Source of the DNA: Cellulomonas denverensis
Lineage (GTDB): Bacteria > Actinomycetota > Actinomycetes > Actinomycetales > Cellulomonadaceae
NCBI RefSeq assembly: GCF_012396125.1
Contig: NZ_JAAXOX010000011.1
Location: 1-64,000, forward strand
Length of the DNA: 64,000 nucleotides
Direction of reading: 5' to 3'
Shown: positions 26,701 to 34,007 of the stretch, in pieces
How the letters are laid out: each line of letters begins with the position of its first letter
How positions within the stretch are numbered: the stretch's first letter is position 1
Translations under genes and position numbers: made by a program
Notes under the pieces: generated by a model
What the model was told of the DNA's origin: nothing
The model's input: the letters and a program-made list of their open reading frames with translations, nothing else
Databases searched by the model: none

Positions 26701-27164
26701 TTCTGCTCGGCGACACCGAGGTGGGCCGTGCCCCGCTGACCGAGGCGGGCACCGCCGACGTGCCGCTCGCCGCGGATCTGGCGGTGGGCAGCCACACCCT
26801 GCGGGTGGTCTACGCCGGCGGCGAGGTGTTCAAGCCGTCCGAGGCGACCGTCCGCCTGACCGTCGCCCGCACCACCTCCACCGTCACCGCCACGGCGCCG
26901 CAGGTGAAGCCTGCCGTCGCCGCGAAGGTCTCGGTGCAGGTGCAGTCGGCGACCGGGATCGTCCCGGCCGGCGACGTCACGGTCACCGTCAAGCGCAACA
27001 ACGCCACGGTGGCGACGGTCACCGGGACCCTCGACGCCACCGGCGCGAGCGTCGTCACCCTCGGCAAGCTCGCCGCGGGCACGTACCAGGTCCAGGTCGC
27101 CTACGGCGGCTCGGCCGGTATCGCACCGAGCAGCACCAGCACCACCCTCACCGTCCGCAGCTAG
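23727..27164 (+). CDS. Secreted sugar-dehydrogenase-like beta-propeller protein with PKD and Ig-like modules
   Basis: An 1145-residue secreted protein. Signal peptide 1-37 ends APAQA. Residues of about 50-525 form a glucose/sorbosone dehydrogenase (PQQ-type) propeller: PIDLAVLPDGRVLHTARNGD, DGLQSIGIDPDFEENGWVYL, GTRPEIFVMGVRNPFKLDVD and MYVLDYGDGFFR. A PKD domain follows (TYQWDFDGNGTWDAEGVTAS). Then come a carbohydrate-binding-like module (about 740-850), a segment with sequence like VQYSRDGGATWITL, and two Ig-like Big_3-type domains to the end. There is no sorting signal or membrane anchor. It probably acts outside the cell on sugars or polysaccharides; cofactor binding is not provable by eye. 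TGAGGAG precedes the ATG. Confidence 0.85.
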   Translation: MKDIQPRAHRGRRPIAAILATVLAGTAFALIGAPAQAHDGVDHEAEPGAEAALDWSNYEKVTLTKDVGEPIDLAVLPDGRVLHTARNGDVRLTDPATGVTSIANSIPVYANSEDGLQSIGIDPDFEENGWVYLVYAPPGNTPAGNAPNTLPAGADESYWDQWVGVNRLSRFQWTGDALDLASEQKILDVEVQRGQCCHVGADFDWDADGNLYLGTGDNTPASTPGANGFAPNNDAPGMNPGFDSRRGAGNTNDLRGKILRIHVEEDGSYTIPEGNLFPEGTEGTRPEIFVMGVRNPFKLDVDPETNSLSWGDYGPDATKAVADSAGRGPMGLVEWNVTSLDDPHNAGWPYVTGDNFAYNDWDFATATPGAFFDPENLVNDSRWNTGLTELPPAKPATLYYGDSPGDQPWDELVNFGTGNGQGPMGGPVYHYDPESGDSAWPEYWDSKAFFGEFSQDYIAAFTVDWDTFEVTHIEDVTPNAVIGSEDFPPIDNPMDIEFGPDGSMYVLDYGDGFFRANPDAGLYRISYAEGNKSPRAEFTATPASSSAAPLEVAFDAADSADPEGAALTYQWDFDGNGTWDAEGVTASYTYTELGLYTARLRVTDPQGKFTLTSHPISVGNQAPEVTLQYPADGGFFDWGQAVPFKVTTADAEDGTETVCSRVSWTYGLGHDEHAHPESSGTGCQGAFATDPNSPEHGPGALLYGAVVVNYTDAGANGVPAARGEVTARLNPKTQQAEHAARQGVTVYADESASGGNAVRGLGTGDTLTFRPVNFTGITGAVVRANGGGQIQLRWGGADAQPFATATIPAGAGWKDVEIAFTAPEGTGDLVITSGDDLALDSITMVGAGVADVTAPTVAHTLTPAEPTGVGGVFTEPVRFTVQPTDDGALRSVQYSRDGGATWITLAANQQYGVTFGENGVYDLRYRATDTAGNVSEIGQVAFTVDLDAPQEPTVDTSLTATVAAGRVGYGDPGVVTVAVAADEGTADGEVAVLLGDTEVGRAPLTEAGTADVPLAADLAVGSHTLRVVYAGGEVFKPSEATVRLTVARTTSTVTATAPQVKPAVAAKVSVQVQSATGIVPAGDVTVTVKRNNATVATVTGTLDATGASVVTLGKLAAGTYQVQVAYGGSAGIAPSSTSTTLTVRS

Positions 27165-27170
27165 TGGTCG

Positions 27171-27200
27171 CGCGGGGCCGGGCATCCGTCCGGCCCCGCG
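27171..27200 (+). terminator. Hairpin after the sugar-dehydrogenase-like gene
   Basis: Perfect 11-bp GC stem (27171-27181 with 27190-27200), loop GCATCCGT, beginning seven bases after the stop codon. The next gene starts 27 bases later, so it may act as a partial terminator. Confidence 0.5.
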
Positions 27201-27227
27201 GGACCCCGCGAGTCTCGAAGGAGAGAC

Positions 27228-28226
27228 ATGCACCAGCACGAGACAATCCCGGCCCGGCCCATGAGCCGTCGCTCGGTGATGAAGGCCCTGGCCGCCTCCA
27301 CGGTGGCCGTCGGTGTGGGCACCGCGCTCGGCGTCCAGACGGCCGGAGCGCTCACACCCACCGCCGCGGCGCCCGGCCGTGGCGGGCAGAAGCTGGTCCC
27401 GGCCAACCGGATCGGCATCCAGCTCTACACCCTGCGCGACAAGGTGTCCTCGGTCGGCTTCCGCGTCGTGTTCGAGGAGCTCGCCGCGATGGGCTACTCG
27501 GAGATCGAGTTCGCCGGGTACACCCAGGGGAACGTCGGGGCGATCACCCCGCAGGAGATCCGCACCCTGCTGGACGACAACGGGCTGCGCGCCGTCGGCA
27601 CCCACGTCAGCACCAGCCTGTTCCGCACCGACCTGGCCAACCAGATCGAGATCGCGCACATCCTCGGCCTGCCGCACCTGGGCACCGGGAACGCCCCGAC
27701 CAACACCGCCACCAAGGAGGGCTACCTGGCCGCCGCCGAGGAGTGGAACGGCTGGGGCGAACAGGTCAAGGCCGCCGGGATGAAGATCTACCAGCACAAC
27801 CACGACGGGGAGTTCCGCTTCGACCCGGTCGACCCGTCGGTCCGGCTCTACGACGTGTTCTACGACAACACGGACCCCGACCTGGTCTACCTGGAGATGG
27901 ACATCTACTGGGCCTACGTCGGGCAGCACAAGTACCCCGGCTTCGAGCCGATCGACTACATCCTGCGCAACCCGCGGCGCTACCCGCTGCTGCACCTGAA
28001 GGACGGCAAGGCCAACGAGGCCAGCGCCAACGGCTACGACATCATCGAGTTCGGCGCCGGTGACCTGCCCTACCAGTCCTTCCTGTCCCAGTTGCGCACC
28101 CGGGGCCAGCACTTCGGCCTCTACGAGCAGGACAACGCGGCCACCACCGCCGTCCCGCCGCACCCGCTCGACTCCTTCGGCAACGCCGACCGGAGCTACG
28201 ACGCCATCGCCGGTCTGCGCGGCTGA
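27228..28226 (+). CDS. Tat-exported sugar phosphate isomerase/epimerase-like TIM-barrel protein
   Basis: A 332-residue AP-endonuclease-2-fold protein. The N-terminus has a twin-arginine signal (MSRRSVMKALAASTVAVGVG), which is unusual because most members are cytoplasmic; it implies folding with metal before export. The barrel begins RIGIQLYTLRDKV and shows likely metal ligands in KIYQHNHDGEFRF, VYLEMDIYWAYV and YPLLHLKDGKA. A role as isomerase, epimerase or lyase of an oxidised sugar is possible; the substrate is unknown. AAGGAGAG precedes the ATG. Confidence 0.9.
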   Translation: MHQHETIPARPMSRRSVMKALAASTVAVGVGTALGVQTAGALTPTAAAPGRGGQKLVPANRIGIQLYTLRDKVSSVGFRVVFEELAAMGYSEIEFAGYTQGNVGAITPQEIRTLLDDNGLRAVGTHVSTSLFRTDLANQIEIAHILGLPHLGTGNAPTNTATKEGYLAAAEEWNGWGEQVKAAGMKIYQHNHDGEFRFDPVDPSVRLYDVFYDNTDPDLVYLEMDIYWAYVGQHKYPGFEPIDYILRNPRRYPLLHLKDGKANEASANGYDIIEFGAGDLPYQSFLSQLRTRGQHFGLYEQDNAATTAVPPHPLDSFGNADRSYDAIAGLRG

Positions 28227-28243
28227 GGCGGGGAGAGGAAACC

Positions 28244-29521
28244 ATGAAGCGCATGTGGAAGATCCCGGCCGTGCTGGTCGGGACGTTCGCCCTCACCGCG
28301 GTGGCGGTCCCGGTGGCCCAGGCGGCCGGCACCGACTGCAGCACCGACCTGGGCGACCAGACGATCACCGGCGACCTGGTGGTCCCGGCGGGCGCGGACT
28401 GCGTGCTCGGCGGCGCGACCGTCGAGGGCTCGGTGATCGTCGAGGCGGACGGCTGGCTGGACGCCACCTCGGCCACCATCACCGGCGACGTGGTCGCCAC
28501 CGACCCGTACGGCGTGCTGATCGACGGCACCAGCGTCGGCGGCGACATCAGCGTGTACGCCGCGGACACCCGGGTCGGGTTCCTGTACCTGAACGACCTG
28601 GCCGTGGGCGGTTCGGTCGCCACCGGCGGGGTCGACGTGGAGATCACCGACTCCCGGATCACCGGCGGCGTGCTGGCCCAGGCGCCGACCTACCTCGACC
28701 TGGTGCGCACCGGGGTGGACGGCGACGTGACCGTCGAGGACGCCGACTTCGGGGCGCTGGTCTCCGGTGCGGTGGTCGGCGGCACGGTGTCGGTCACCGG
28801 GTCGTCCCGGGACGTGCTGATTGGTGCGAACGCCGACGGCACCGCCGGGGCCTGGGGCAACACGATCGGCAAGGACCTGGTGCTGAGCGGCAACACCGCG
28901 AACCTGCGGGTCGCCCAGACCACCGTCCTGGGGGCCATCCGGCTGGACGGCAACGACCCGGCGGCCGCCTTCGGTCCCGGGGTGAGCGCCGGGTCGGTGG
29001 AGGGCGACTTCACCGGCGAGCAGCCGGGCGAGGCCGTCGCCGGCGACCAGGCGATCGCGGTCACCGTGCCGGACCAGCGGGCCGGCGAGCTGATCTGGTC
29101 CCTGGAGGGTGGCAACGGCCTGGTGAACCTGGGCGTCGCCGAGGAGCTCCAGGACCGCTACCAGGCCACCGGGGAGATCGTGCCGGTGCGGGTGCAGGAC
29201 ACCCGGGCCGGTGACCCGGTCTGGTCGGTCACCGCGCAGGTGTCCGACTTCGCCGCGGGCGGCGAGTCGCTGTCCTCGGAGTACCTGGGCTGGACGCCCG
29301 AGGTGTTGGAGAACGAGGGCGATGCGGTGGCGGGTCCGCCGGTGGCCAGCGGGTTCGAGGACGGCGGCGAGGGCCTGTCGGTGGCCCGGACCCTGGCCTC
29401 GGCCGAGGAGGGTCACGCCCGTGGCTCCGCGCTGGTCGGCGCCGACCTCGACCTGCAGCTCCCGCTCGACTCCCCGTCGGGCACCTACACCGCGACGCTC
29501 ACGCTGACCGCGCTGAGCTGA
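28244..29521 (+). CDS. Secreted WxL-like surface protein with beta-repeat N-terminal part
   Basis: A 425-residue secreted protein with signal peptide ending VAQAA. Residues of about 35-230 are regular beta-helix-like repeats rich in Gly-Asp-Val (GDLVV, GSVIVEADGW, GGDISVYAAD, GGSVATGG). The C-terminal 190 residues resemble the actinobacterial WxL-like cell-wall-binding domain: VRVQDTRAGDPVWSVTAQVS followed by LGWTPEV and a final GTYTATLTLTALS. The next gene encodes a DUF916-type partner, the same pairing seen for WxL proteins in Firmicutes. There is no LPXTG motif. GGAGAGGAAA precedes the ATG. Confidence 0.75.
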   Translation: MKRMWKIPAVLVGTFALTAVAVPVAQAAGTDCSTDLGDQTITGDLVVPAGADCVLGGATVEGSVIVEADGWLDATSATITGDVVATDPYGVLIDGTSVGGDISVYAADTRVGFLYLNDLAVGGSVATGGVDVEITDSRITGGVLAQAPTYLDLVRTGVDGDVTVEDADFGALVSGAVVGGTVSVTGSSRDVLIGANADGTAGAWGNTIGKDLVLSGNTANLRVAQTTVLGAIRLDGNDPAAAFGPGVSAGSVEGDFTGEQPGEAVAGDQAIAVTVPDQRAGELIWSLEGGNGLVNLGVAEELQDRYQATGEIVPVRVQDTRAGDPVWSVTAQVSDFAAGGESLSSEYLGWTPEVLENEGDAVAGPPVASGFEDGGEGLSVARTLASAEEGHARGSALVGADLDLQLPLDSPSGTYTATLTLTALS

Positions 29522-29528
29522 CCGGCAC

Positions 29529-29570
29529 GCCGCCGTCCCGCCCGGGCACCGGTCCGGGTGGGACGGCGGC
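29529..29570 (+). terminator. Hairpin between the WxL-like gene and its partner
   Basis: Seventeen-position stem (29529-29545 with 29554-29570) with one G-U pair and an eight-base loop, seven bases after the stop codon. The partner gene starts 39 bases later. Confidence 0.5.
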
Positions 29571-29609
29571 ACCCCCAGCCCCGCCCACTCCCTCATCCAG
29601 GCGGTCCCC

Positions 29610-30773
29610 ATGTTCACCAGCCCTACCCGAACGAACGGCCACGACGACCTCGCCGCCCGCCCGTCGAGCACCGCCCTGCGCGTCGTGCTCCGGGTGGTCA
29701 TCCTCACCCTGACCCTCGCGCTGGCCGGGCTGTTCGCCTTCGCCCCCCGCTCCGGCGCGGCGACGCCCACCGACACCCCGGCGGACCCGGCCTCCCAGGT
29801 CTCCTGGGGCGTGCGCCCGGCGAACACCGTGCACGGCACCGACCGGCCCAACTTCGCCTACCGCCTGCCGCCCGGCGGCACCCTCACCGACGCGATCGTC
29901 GTCACCAACCGGGGCGCCGAGCCGCTGACCCTGGACGTGTACGCCGCCGACGGCTTCCTCACCTCGGACGGCACGCTGGACCTGCTGCCCGCCGGTGAGG
30001 AGTCCGAGGCACTGGGCGCCTGGACCGCGGTCGCCGGGAGCCCGGTGACGGTGCCGGCCGGGGAGTCGGTGGAGGTGCCCTTCACCCTGACCGTCCCGGC
30101 GGACATCCAGCCCGGGGACTACGCCGGGGGTGTGGTGTCCACGCTCCGGGTGGAGAACGCCGAGGGTGTCACCGTCGACCGGCGGCTCGGCTCCCGGGTG
30201 CACCTGCGGGTCACCGGCGCCCTGACGCCCGCGCTCACCGTCGACGACGTGCAGATCAGCTACCTGGGCGCCGGTGCGAACCCGCTCGCCCCCGGCACCG
30301 CCACGGTCAGCTTCACGGTCACGAACACCGGCAACGCCCGGATCGCACCGGGGGAGTCGGTCACGGTCGGCGGCCCGTTCGGCTGGGGCAGCACCCCGGC
30401 CGCCCAGGTGGACCTGCCCGAGCTGATCCCCGGTGCCACCGTGCAGCGCACCGCCACCCTGGAGGACGTCTGGCCGCTGCTGCTGGCCAGCGCGGAGGTC
30501 AGCGTGGGCGGCACCGTGGTCCCGATGTCCACCGGCGCCGACGCCTCCGCCGAGGACGTCGCCGTGCCCACCGCCACCGCCTCGGCCAGGGCCTGGGCGA
30601 TCCCGTGGACCTGGATCGCGGCCCTGCTGCTGCTGGTCGCCCTGATCGTCTGGCGCACCGGGGCCGGCCGGCGCCGGAAGGCTGCACAGCAGCGCGCGGT
30701 GGACGCCGCCGTCGCGGCGGCACTGGGCGGGTCCGGGCCGCCCGGTGGCGTGCTGCCGCCCCGCACCGCCTGA
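29610..30773 (+). CDS. DUF916-type WxL-interacting membrane protein
   Basis: A 387-residue membrane-anchored surface protein. An N-terminal signal or anchor helix (about residues 26-50) precedes a DUF916-like domain starting SWGVRPANTV with NFAYRLPPGGTLTDAIVVTN, LTLDVYAADGFLT and VPADIQPGDYAGGVVSTLRV, the pattern of WxL protein peptidoglycan-domain proteins. A second Ig-like segment (ATVSFTVTNTGNARIAPGES) is followed by a C-terminal membrane helix (IPWTWIAALLLLVALIVW) and an Arg/Lys-rich cytoplasmic tail. It presumably tethers the preceding WxL-like protein at the cell surface. Ribosome-binding site is weak (AGGCGGT). Confidence 0.8.
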   Translation: MFTSPTRTNGHDDLAARPSSTALRVVLRVVILTLTLALAGLFAFAPRSGAATPTDTPADPASQVSWGVRPANTVHGTDRPNFAYRLPPGGTLTDAIVVTNRGAEPLTLDVYAADGFLTSDGTLDLLPAGEESEALGAWTAVAGSPVTVPAGESVEVPFTLTVPADIQPGDYAGGVVSTLRVENAEGVTVDRRLGSRVHLRVTGALTPALTVDDVQISYLGAGANPLAPGTATVSFTVTNTGNARIAPGESVTVGGPFGWGSTPAAQVDLPELIPGATVQRTATLEDVWPLLLASAEVSVGGTVVPMSTGADASAEDVAVPTATASARAWAIPWTWIAALLLLVALIVWRTGAGRRRKAAQQRAVDAAVAAALGGSGPPGGVLPPRTA

Positions 30774-30862
30774 CCCCGATGCCGGACCTCGCCGGCTCCC
30801 GTCCCGTCCCGGGGCTCCGCCGCACCCACCGCGCGCCCCGTGCCCGCTTCGAAGGAGAAGAC

Positions 30863-31870
30863 ATGCGACCGATCACCCTGTTCACCGGCCAGTGGGCCGA
30901 CCTGCCGTTCGAGAAGGTGGCCGAGCTGGCCGCCGGCTGGGGCTACGACGGCCTGGAGATCGCCTGCTGGGGCGACCACCTGGACCCGTGGCGCTGGGAC
31001 GACGACGACTACCTCGACTCCCGGCGGGAGATCCTGGACCGGTACGGCCTGAAGGTCTGGGCGATCTCCAACCACCTGAAGGGCCAGGCAGTCTGCGACG
31101 ACCCGATCGACCAGCGCCACCAGGACATGCTCTCGCCGCGGGTCTGGGGTGACGGCGACCCGGAGGGGGTGCGCCGCCGGGCCGCCGAGGAGATGCAGCA
31201 CACCGCCCGGCTGGCCGCCAAGCTCGGCGTCGACACCGTGGTCGGCTTCACCGGCTCCGCGATCTGGAAGTACGTGGCGATGTTCCCGCCGGTGCGCGCC
31301 GAGACGATCGAGGCCGGCTACCAGGACTTCGCGGACCGGTGGAACCCGATCCTGGACGTCTTCGACGAGGTGGGTGTCCGCTTCGCGCACGAGGTGCACC
31401 CCAGCGAGATCGCCTACGACTACTGGACCACCGTGCGCACCCTGGAGGCGATCGGCCACCGCCCGGCCTTCGGCCTGAACTGGGACCCCAGCCACATGGT
31501 GTGGCAGGACCTGGACCCGATCGGCTTCCTGTGGGACTTCCAGGACCGGATCTACCACGTGGACTGCAAGGACACCCGCAAGCGGATGCGCAACGGCCGC
31601 AATGGGCGGCTCGGCTCGCACCTGCCCTGGGCGGACCCGCGCCGGGGCTGGGACTTCATCTCCACCGGCCACGGCGATGTCCCCTGGGAGGACGCCTTCC
31701 GGACGCTGAACACGATCGGCTACGCCGGCCCGATCTCGGTGGAGTGGGAGGACGCCGGGATGGACCGGCTGCTCGGTGCCCCGCAGGCGCTGGAGTTCGT
31801 CCGGTCACTGGCCTTCGACGCCCCCGACGCGGCCTTCGACTCGGCGTTCTCCACCCGGGAGGAGGCGTGA
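30863..31870 (+). CDS. Sugar phosphate isomerase/epimerase-like TIM-barrel protein
   Basis: A 335-residue cytoplasmic AP-endonuclease-2-fold protein. It begins ITLFTGQWADLPFEKVAELA and carries likely metal-binding stretches VRFAHEVHPSEIAYDY, AFGLNWDPSHMVWQ and RIYHVDCKDT, plus PISVEWEDAG near the end. It resembles IolE/YcjR-type isomerases or epimerases used in inositol and keto-sugar pathways. Start at 30863 with GAAGGAGAA. The last codons overlap the GTG of the next gene (GTGA), tying it to the inositol-phosphate-synthase-like and ebo genes. Confidence 0.9.
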   Translation: MRPITLFTGQWADLPFEKVAELAAGWGYDGLEIACWGDHLDPWRWDDDDYLDSRREILDRYGLKVWAISNHLKGQAVCDDPIDQRHQDMLSPRVWGDGDPEGVRRRAAEEMQHTARLAAKLGVDTVVGFTGSAIWKYVAMFPPVRAETIEAGYQDFADRWNPILDVFDEVGVRFAHEVHPSEIAYDYWTTVRTLEAIGHRPAFGLNWDPSHMVWQDLDPIGFLWDFQDRIYHVDCKDTRKRMRNGRNGRLGSHLPWADPRRGWDFISTGHGDVPWEDAFRTLNTIGYAGPISVEWEDAGMDRLLGAPQALEFVRSLAFDAPDAAFDSAFSTREEA

Positions 31871-32985
31871 GCACCGGCCTGTGGCTGATCGGCGCCCGCG
31901 GCTCGGTCGCCACCACCGCCGTGCTCGGCCTGGCCGCCCTGGCCCGGGGAAACGCCGGGCCGGAGGGCTGCGTCACCGCCGGCTGGCCCGGGCTGACCGA
32001 CTGGGACCGGATCGTGGTCGGCGGGCACGACGTCAGCCACGTGTCGCTGGTCAAGCGCGCCGAGACCCTGGTGGACGCCGGGATGATCCCGGCCGCCCTG
32101 CTGACCGCCGCCCGGGACGACCTGGAGCTGGCCGACGCCGAGGTCCGGCCCGGCTACGCCACCCTGCCGCCCGGCCGGTCGCAGCAGCAGGAGGCCGAAC
32201 GCCTGGCCGCCGACCTCGCCGCCTTCCGCGACCGGCACGGCCTGGCCCGGGTGGTGGTGATCGACCTGTCCTCCACCGAGCCGCCGCACGACACCACCGG
32301 CTTCACCGTCGAGGCACTGACCGAACCGGACCGGGTGGTGCTGCCGCCGTCCTCGGTCGCCGCCTGGGCGGCCCTGCTGGCGGGCAGCCCGTACGCCTGC
32401 TTCACCCCGTCCACCGGCATGGTCCCGCTGCTCGACCTGGCCCGGGAGTCCGGGGTACCGGTCGCCGGGCAGGACGGCAAGACCGGGCAGACCTGGCTGC
32501 GCACCGTGCTGGCCCCGGCCTTCACCGACCGGGGGTTGCGGGTGCTGTCCTGGGCCGGTGCGAACCTGCTCGGCGGCGGCGACGGTGCCACCCTGGCCGA
32601 CCCGGAGGCGGTCCGGTCCAAGCTGGCCTCCAAGACCCGCGGCCTGCGCGACCTCACCGGCACCGACGTCACCCCGCTGCACATCGACAACGTGCCCGAC
32701 CTCGGCGACGTCAAGGTCGCCTGGGACCACGTGCACGTGCAGGGCTTCCTCGGCTCCCGGATCACCCTGCAGACCACCTGGAGCGCCTACGACTCGATGC
32801 TGGCCGCCCCGATGGTGCTCGACCTGGCCCGGCTGCTCGACCTGGCCGACCGGGCCGGACTGGCCGGGGTGGTGCCGGAGCTGGGCTTCTTCTTCAAGGA
32901 CCCCTGGGCCAGCGACCAGCACCGGGCGGCCGATCAGGCGGCGGCGCTGCGGGACTGGGCGGAGCGGACGGCGGCCGCCCTGTGA
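31867..32985 (+). CDS. Inositol-3-phosphate-synthase-like NAD-dependent cyclase
   Basis: A 372-residue protein of the myo-inositol-phosphate synthase fold. Evidence: N-terminal Rossmann loop LIGARGSVATT (about 7-17), catalytic-type segment GQDGKTGQTWLRTVL, WAGANLLGGGDGATL and DNVPDLGDVKVAWDHV, and the C-terminal LAAPMVLDLARLLDLADRAG. The family converts glucose 6-phosphate to inositol 3-phosphate with NAD. Whether this divergent member makes inositol phosphate or another cyclitol is unknown. It starts within the stop of the TIM-barrel gene and its stop overlaps the prenyltransferase start. It stands in an ebo operon that lacks EboD, the dehydroquinate-synthase-like cyclase. Confidence 0.85.
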   Translation: MSTGLWLIGARGSVATTAVLGLAALARGNAGPEGCVTAGWPGLTDWDRIVVGGHDVSHVSLVKRAETLVDAGMIPAALLTAARDDLELADAEVRPGYATLPPGRSQQQEAERLAADLAAFRDRHGLARVVVIDLSSTEPPHDTTGFTVEALTEPDRVVLPPSSVAAWAALLAGSPYACFTPSTGMVPLLDLARESGVPVAGQDGKTGQTWLRTVLAPAFTDRGLRVLSWAGANLLGGGDGATLADPEAVRSKLASKTRGLRDLTGTDVTPLHIDNVPDLGDVKVAWDHVHVQGFLGSRITLQTTWSAYDSMLAAPMVLDLARLLDLADRAGLAGVVPELGFFFKDPWASDQHRAADQAAALRDWAERTAAAL

Positions 32986-34007
32986 CCGGACCGCTGCTGT
33001 ACGGCGACCCGGCCCGCTACCGCCCGGCGCCCACTCTGGCCGACCACCTGGAGCTGGTCCGGGCCCCCGCCGTGCTGACCGTCCTGGGCGACACCCTCGC
33101 CGGTTCCGCCGCCGCCGGGCACCCGTGGACCGTGCGCCGGGCCGCCCTGCCGCTGGCCTCGGCCTGCCTGTACTCCGGCGGGATGGCCCTCAACGACTGG
33201 GCCGACCGGGAGCTGGACGCCACCGAGCGCCCGGAACGCCCGATCCCCTCCGGCCGGGTCACCCCGCGGCGCGCGCTGACCGTGGCCACCGGGTTGGGTG
33301 CGGCCGGGATCGCGCTGGCCGCGGTCGGCGGTGGCGTCCGGTCGCTGGCGATGGCGGTGCCGCTGGCCACCGGGGTGTGGCTGTACGACGCCGTGCTCAA
33401 GGACGGTCCCGCCGGTCCCGCCACGATGGCCACCTGCCGAGGGCTGGACGTGCTGATGGGCGCCGGTGCCGGCCGGTTGCGCGCCGCCGCCCCCGCCGCC
33501 TTCACCGTCGCCGCGCACACCGCCGGGGTCACCTGGCTGTCCCGCGGCGAGGTGCACGGCAGCACGGTCCGGGACGCCCGCGCGGTGGCGGCGGTCAGCG
33601 CGGGTGTCACGGTGGCGACCGCCCTGGCCGCGCTCGGCAGCGTGCGCGCCGCTGGGCGTACGGCCGGCACGGGGCGCACGGCCGTCGCCGGGTCCGTCGC
33701 ATCGGCACTCGGCTCCCGGCCCGCCGTGGCCGGTCGTCGCCCCGTTCGCACCGCCGCCCGGGCCGGGGCGCTGGCCGCCACGGTCGCCTACGCCGCCGCG
33801 GTGCTCCCGCCGCAGCTCGCCGCCGCTCGGCGACCGACCGCCGACCTGGCCCGGGCCGCGACCGGTGCCGGCATCCGCGCGATGATCCCGCTCCAGGCCG
33901 CCTGGGCCGCCCGGTCCGGTTCCCCGGCCGCCGCCGCGGTGATCGGCGTGGCCGGTGCCGCGGGTGTCCTGCTTCGCCGCGGCACCCGGGCGGTGAGCGA
34001 GACATGA
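32982..34007 (+). CDS. eboC: UbiA-type prenyltransferase, EboC / SCO3242 family
   Basis: A 341-residue polytopic membrane protein of the UbiA superfamily, which transfers a prenyl group to an acceptor. The first Asp-rich motif reads LNDWADRELDATERPERPIP with the RPIPSGR continuation (about residues 64-88). A weaker second Asp motif is YDAVLKDG. About seven to nine hydrophobic segments are present. A Thr/Arg/Ala-rich loop around residues 215-255 is less conserved. It overlaps both neighbours by four bases. Its place between a cyclitol-forming enzyme and EboA suggests lipid attachment of the cluster's metabolite (inference). Confidence 0.85.
   Translation: MTGPLLYGDPARYRPAPTLADHLELVRAPAVLTVLGDTLAGSAAAGHPWTVRRAALPLASACLYSGGMALNDWADRELDATERPERPIPSGRVTPRRALTVATGLGAAGIALAAVGGGVRSLAMAVPLATGVWLYDAVLKDGPAGPATMATCRGLDVLMGAGAGRLRAAAPAAFTVAAHTAGVTWLSRGEVHGSTVRDARAVAAVSAGVTVATALAALGSVRAAGRTAGTGRTAVAGSVASALGSRPAVAGRRPVRTAARAGALAATVAYAAAVLPPQLAAARRPTADLARAATGAGIRAMIPLQAAWAARSGSPAAAAVIGVAGAAGVLLRRGTRAVSET

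Noticed and set aside
23721-28163. Very long open frame on the minus strand opposite the sugar-dehydrogenase-like and TIM-barrel genes (similar long antisense frames at 39075-43508, 52273-56520 and 11339-13717)
   Set aside because: Stop codons are rare on the opposite strand of GC-rich genes; the translations are Arg/Gly/Val/His-rich low-complexity text with no domains, while the plus-strand proteins are clear family members.
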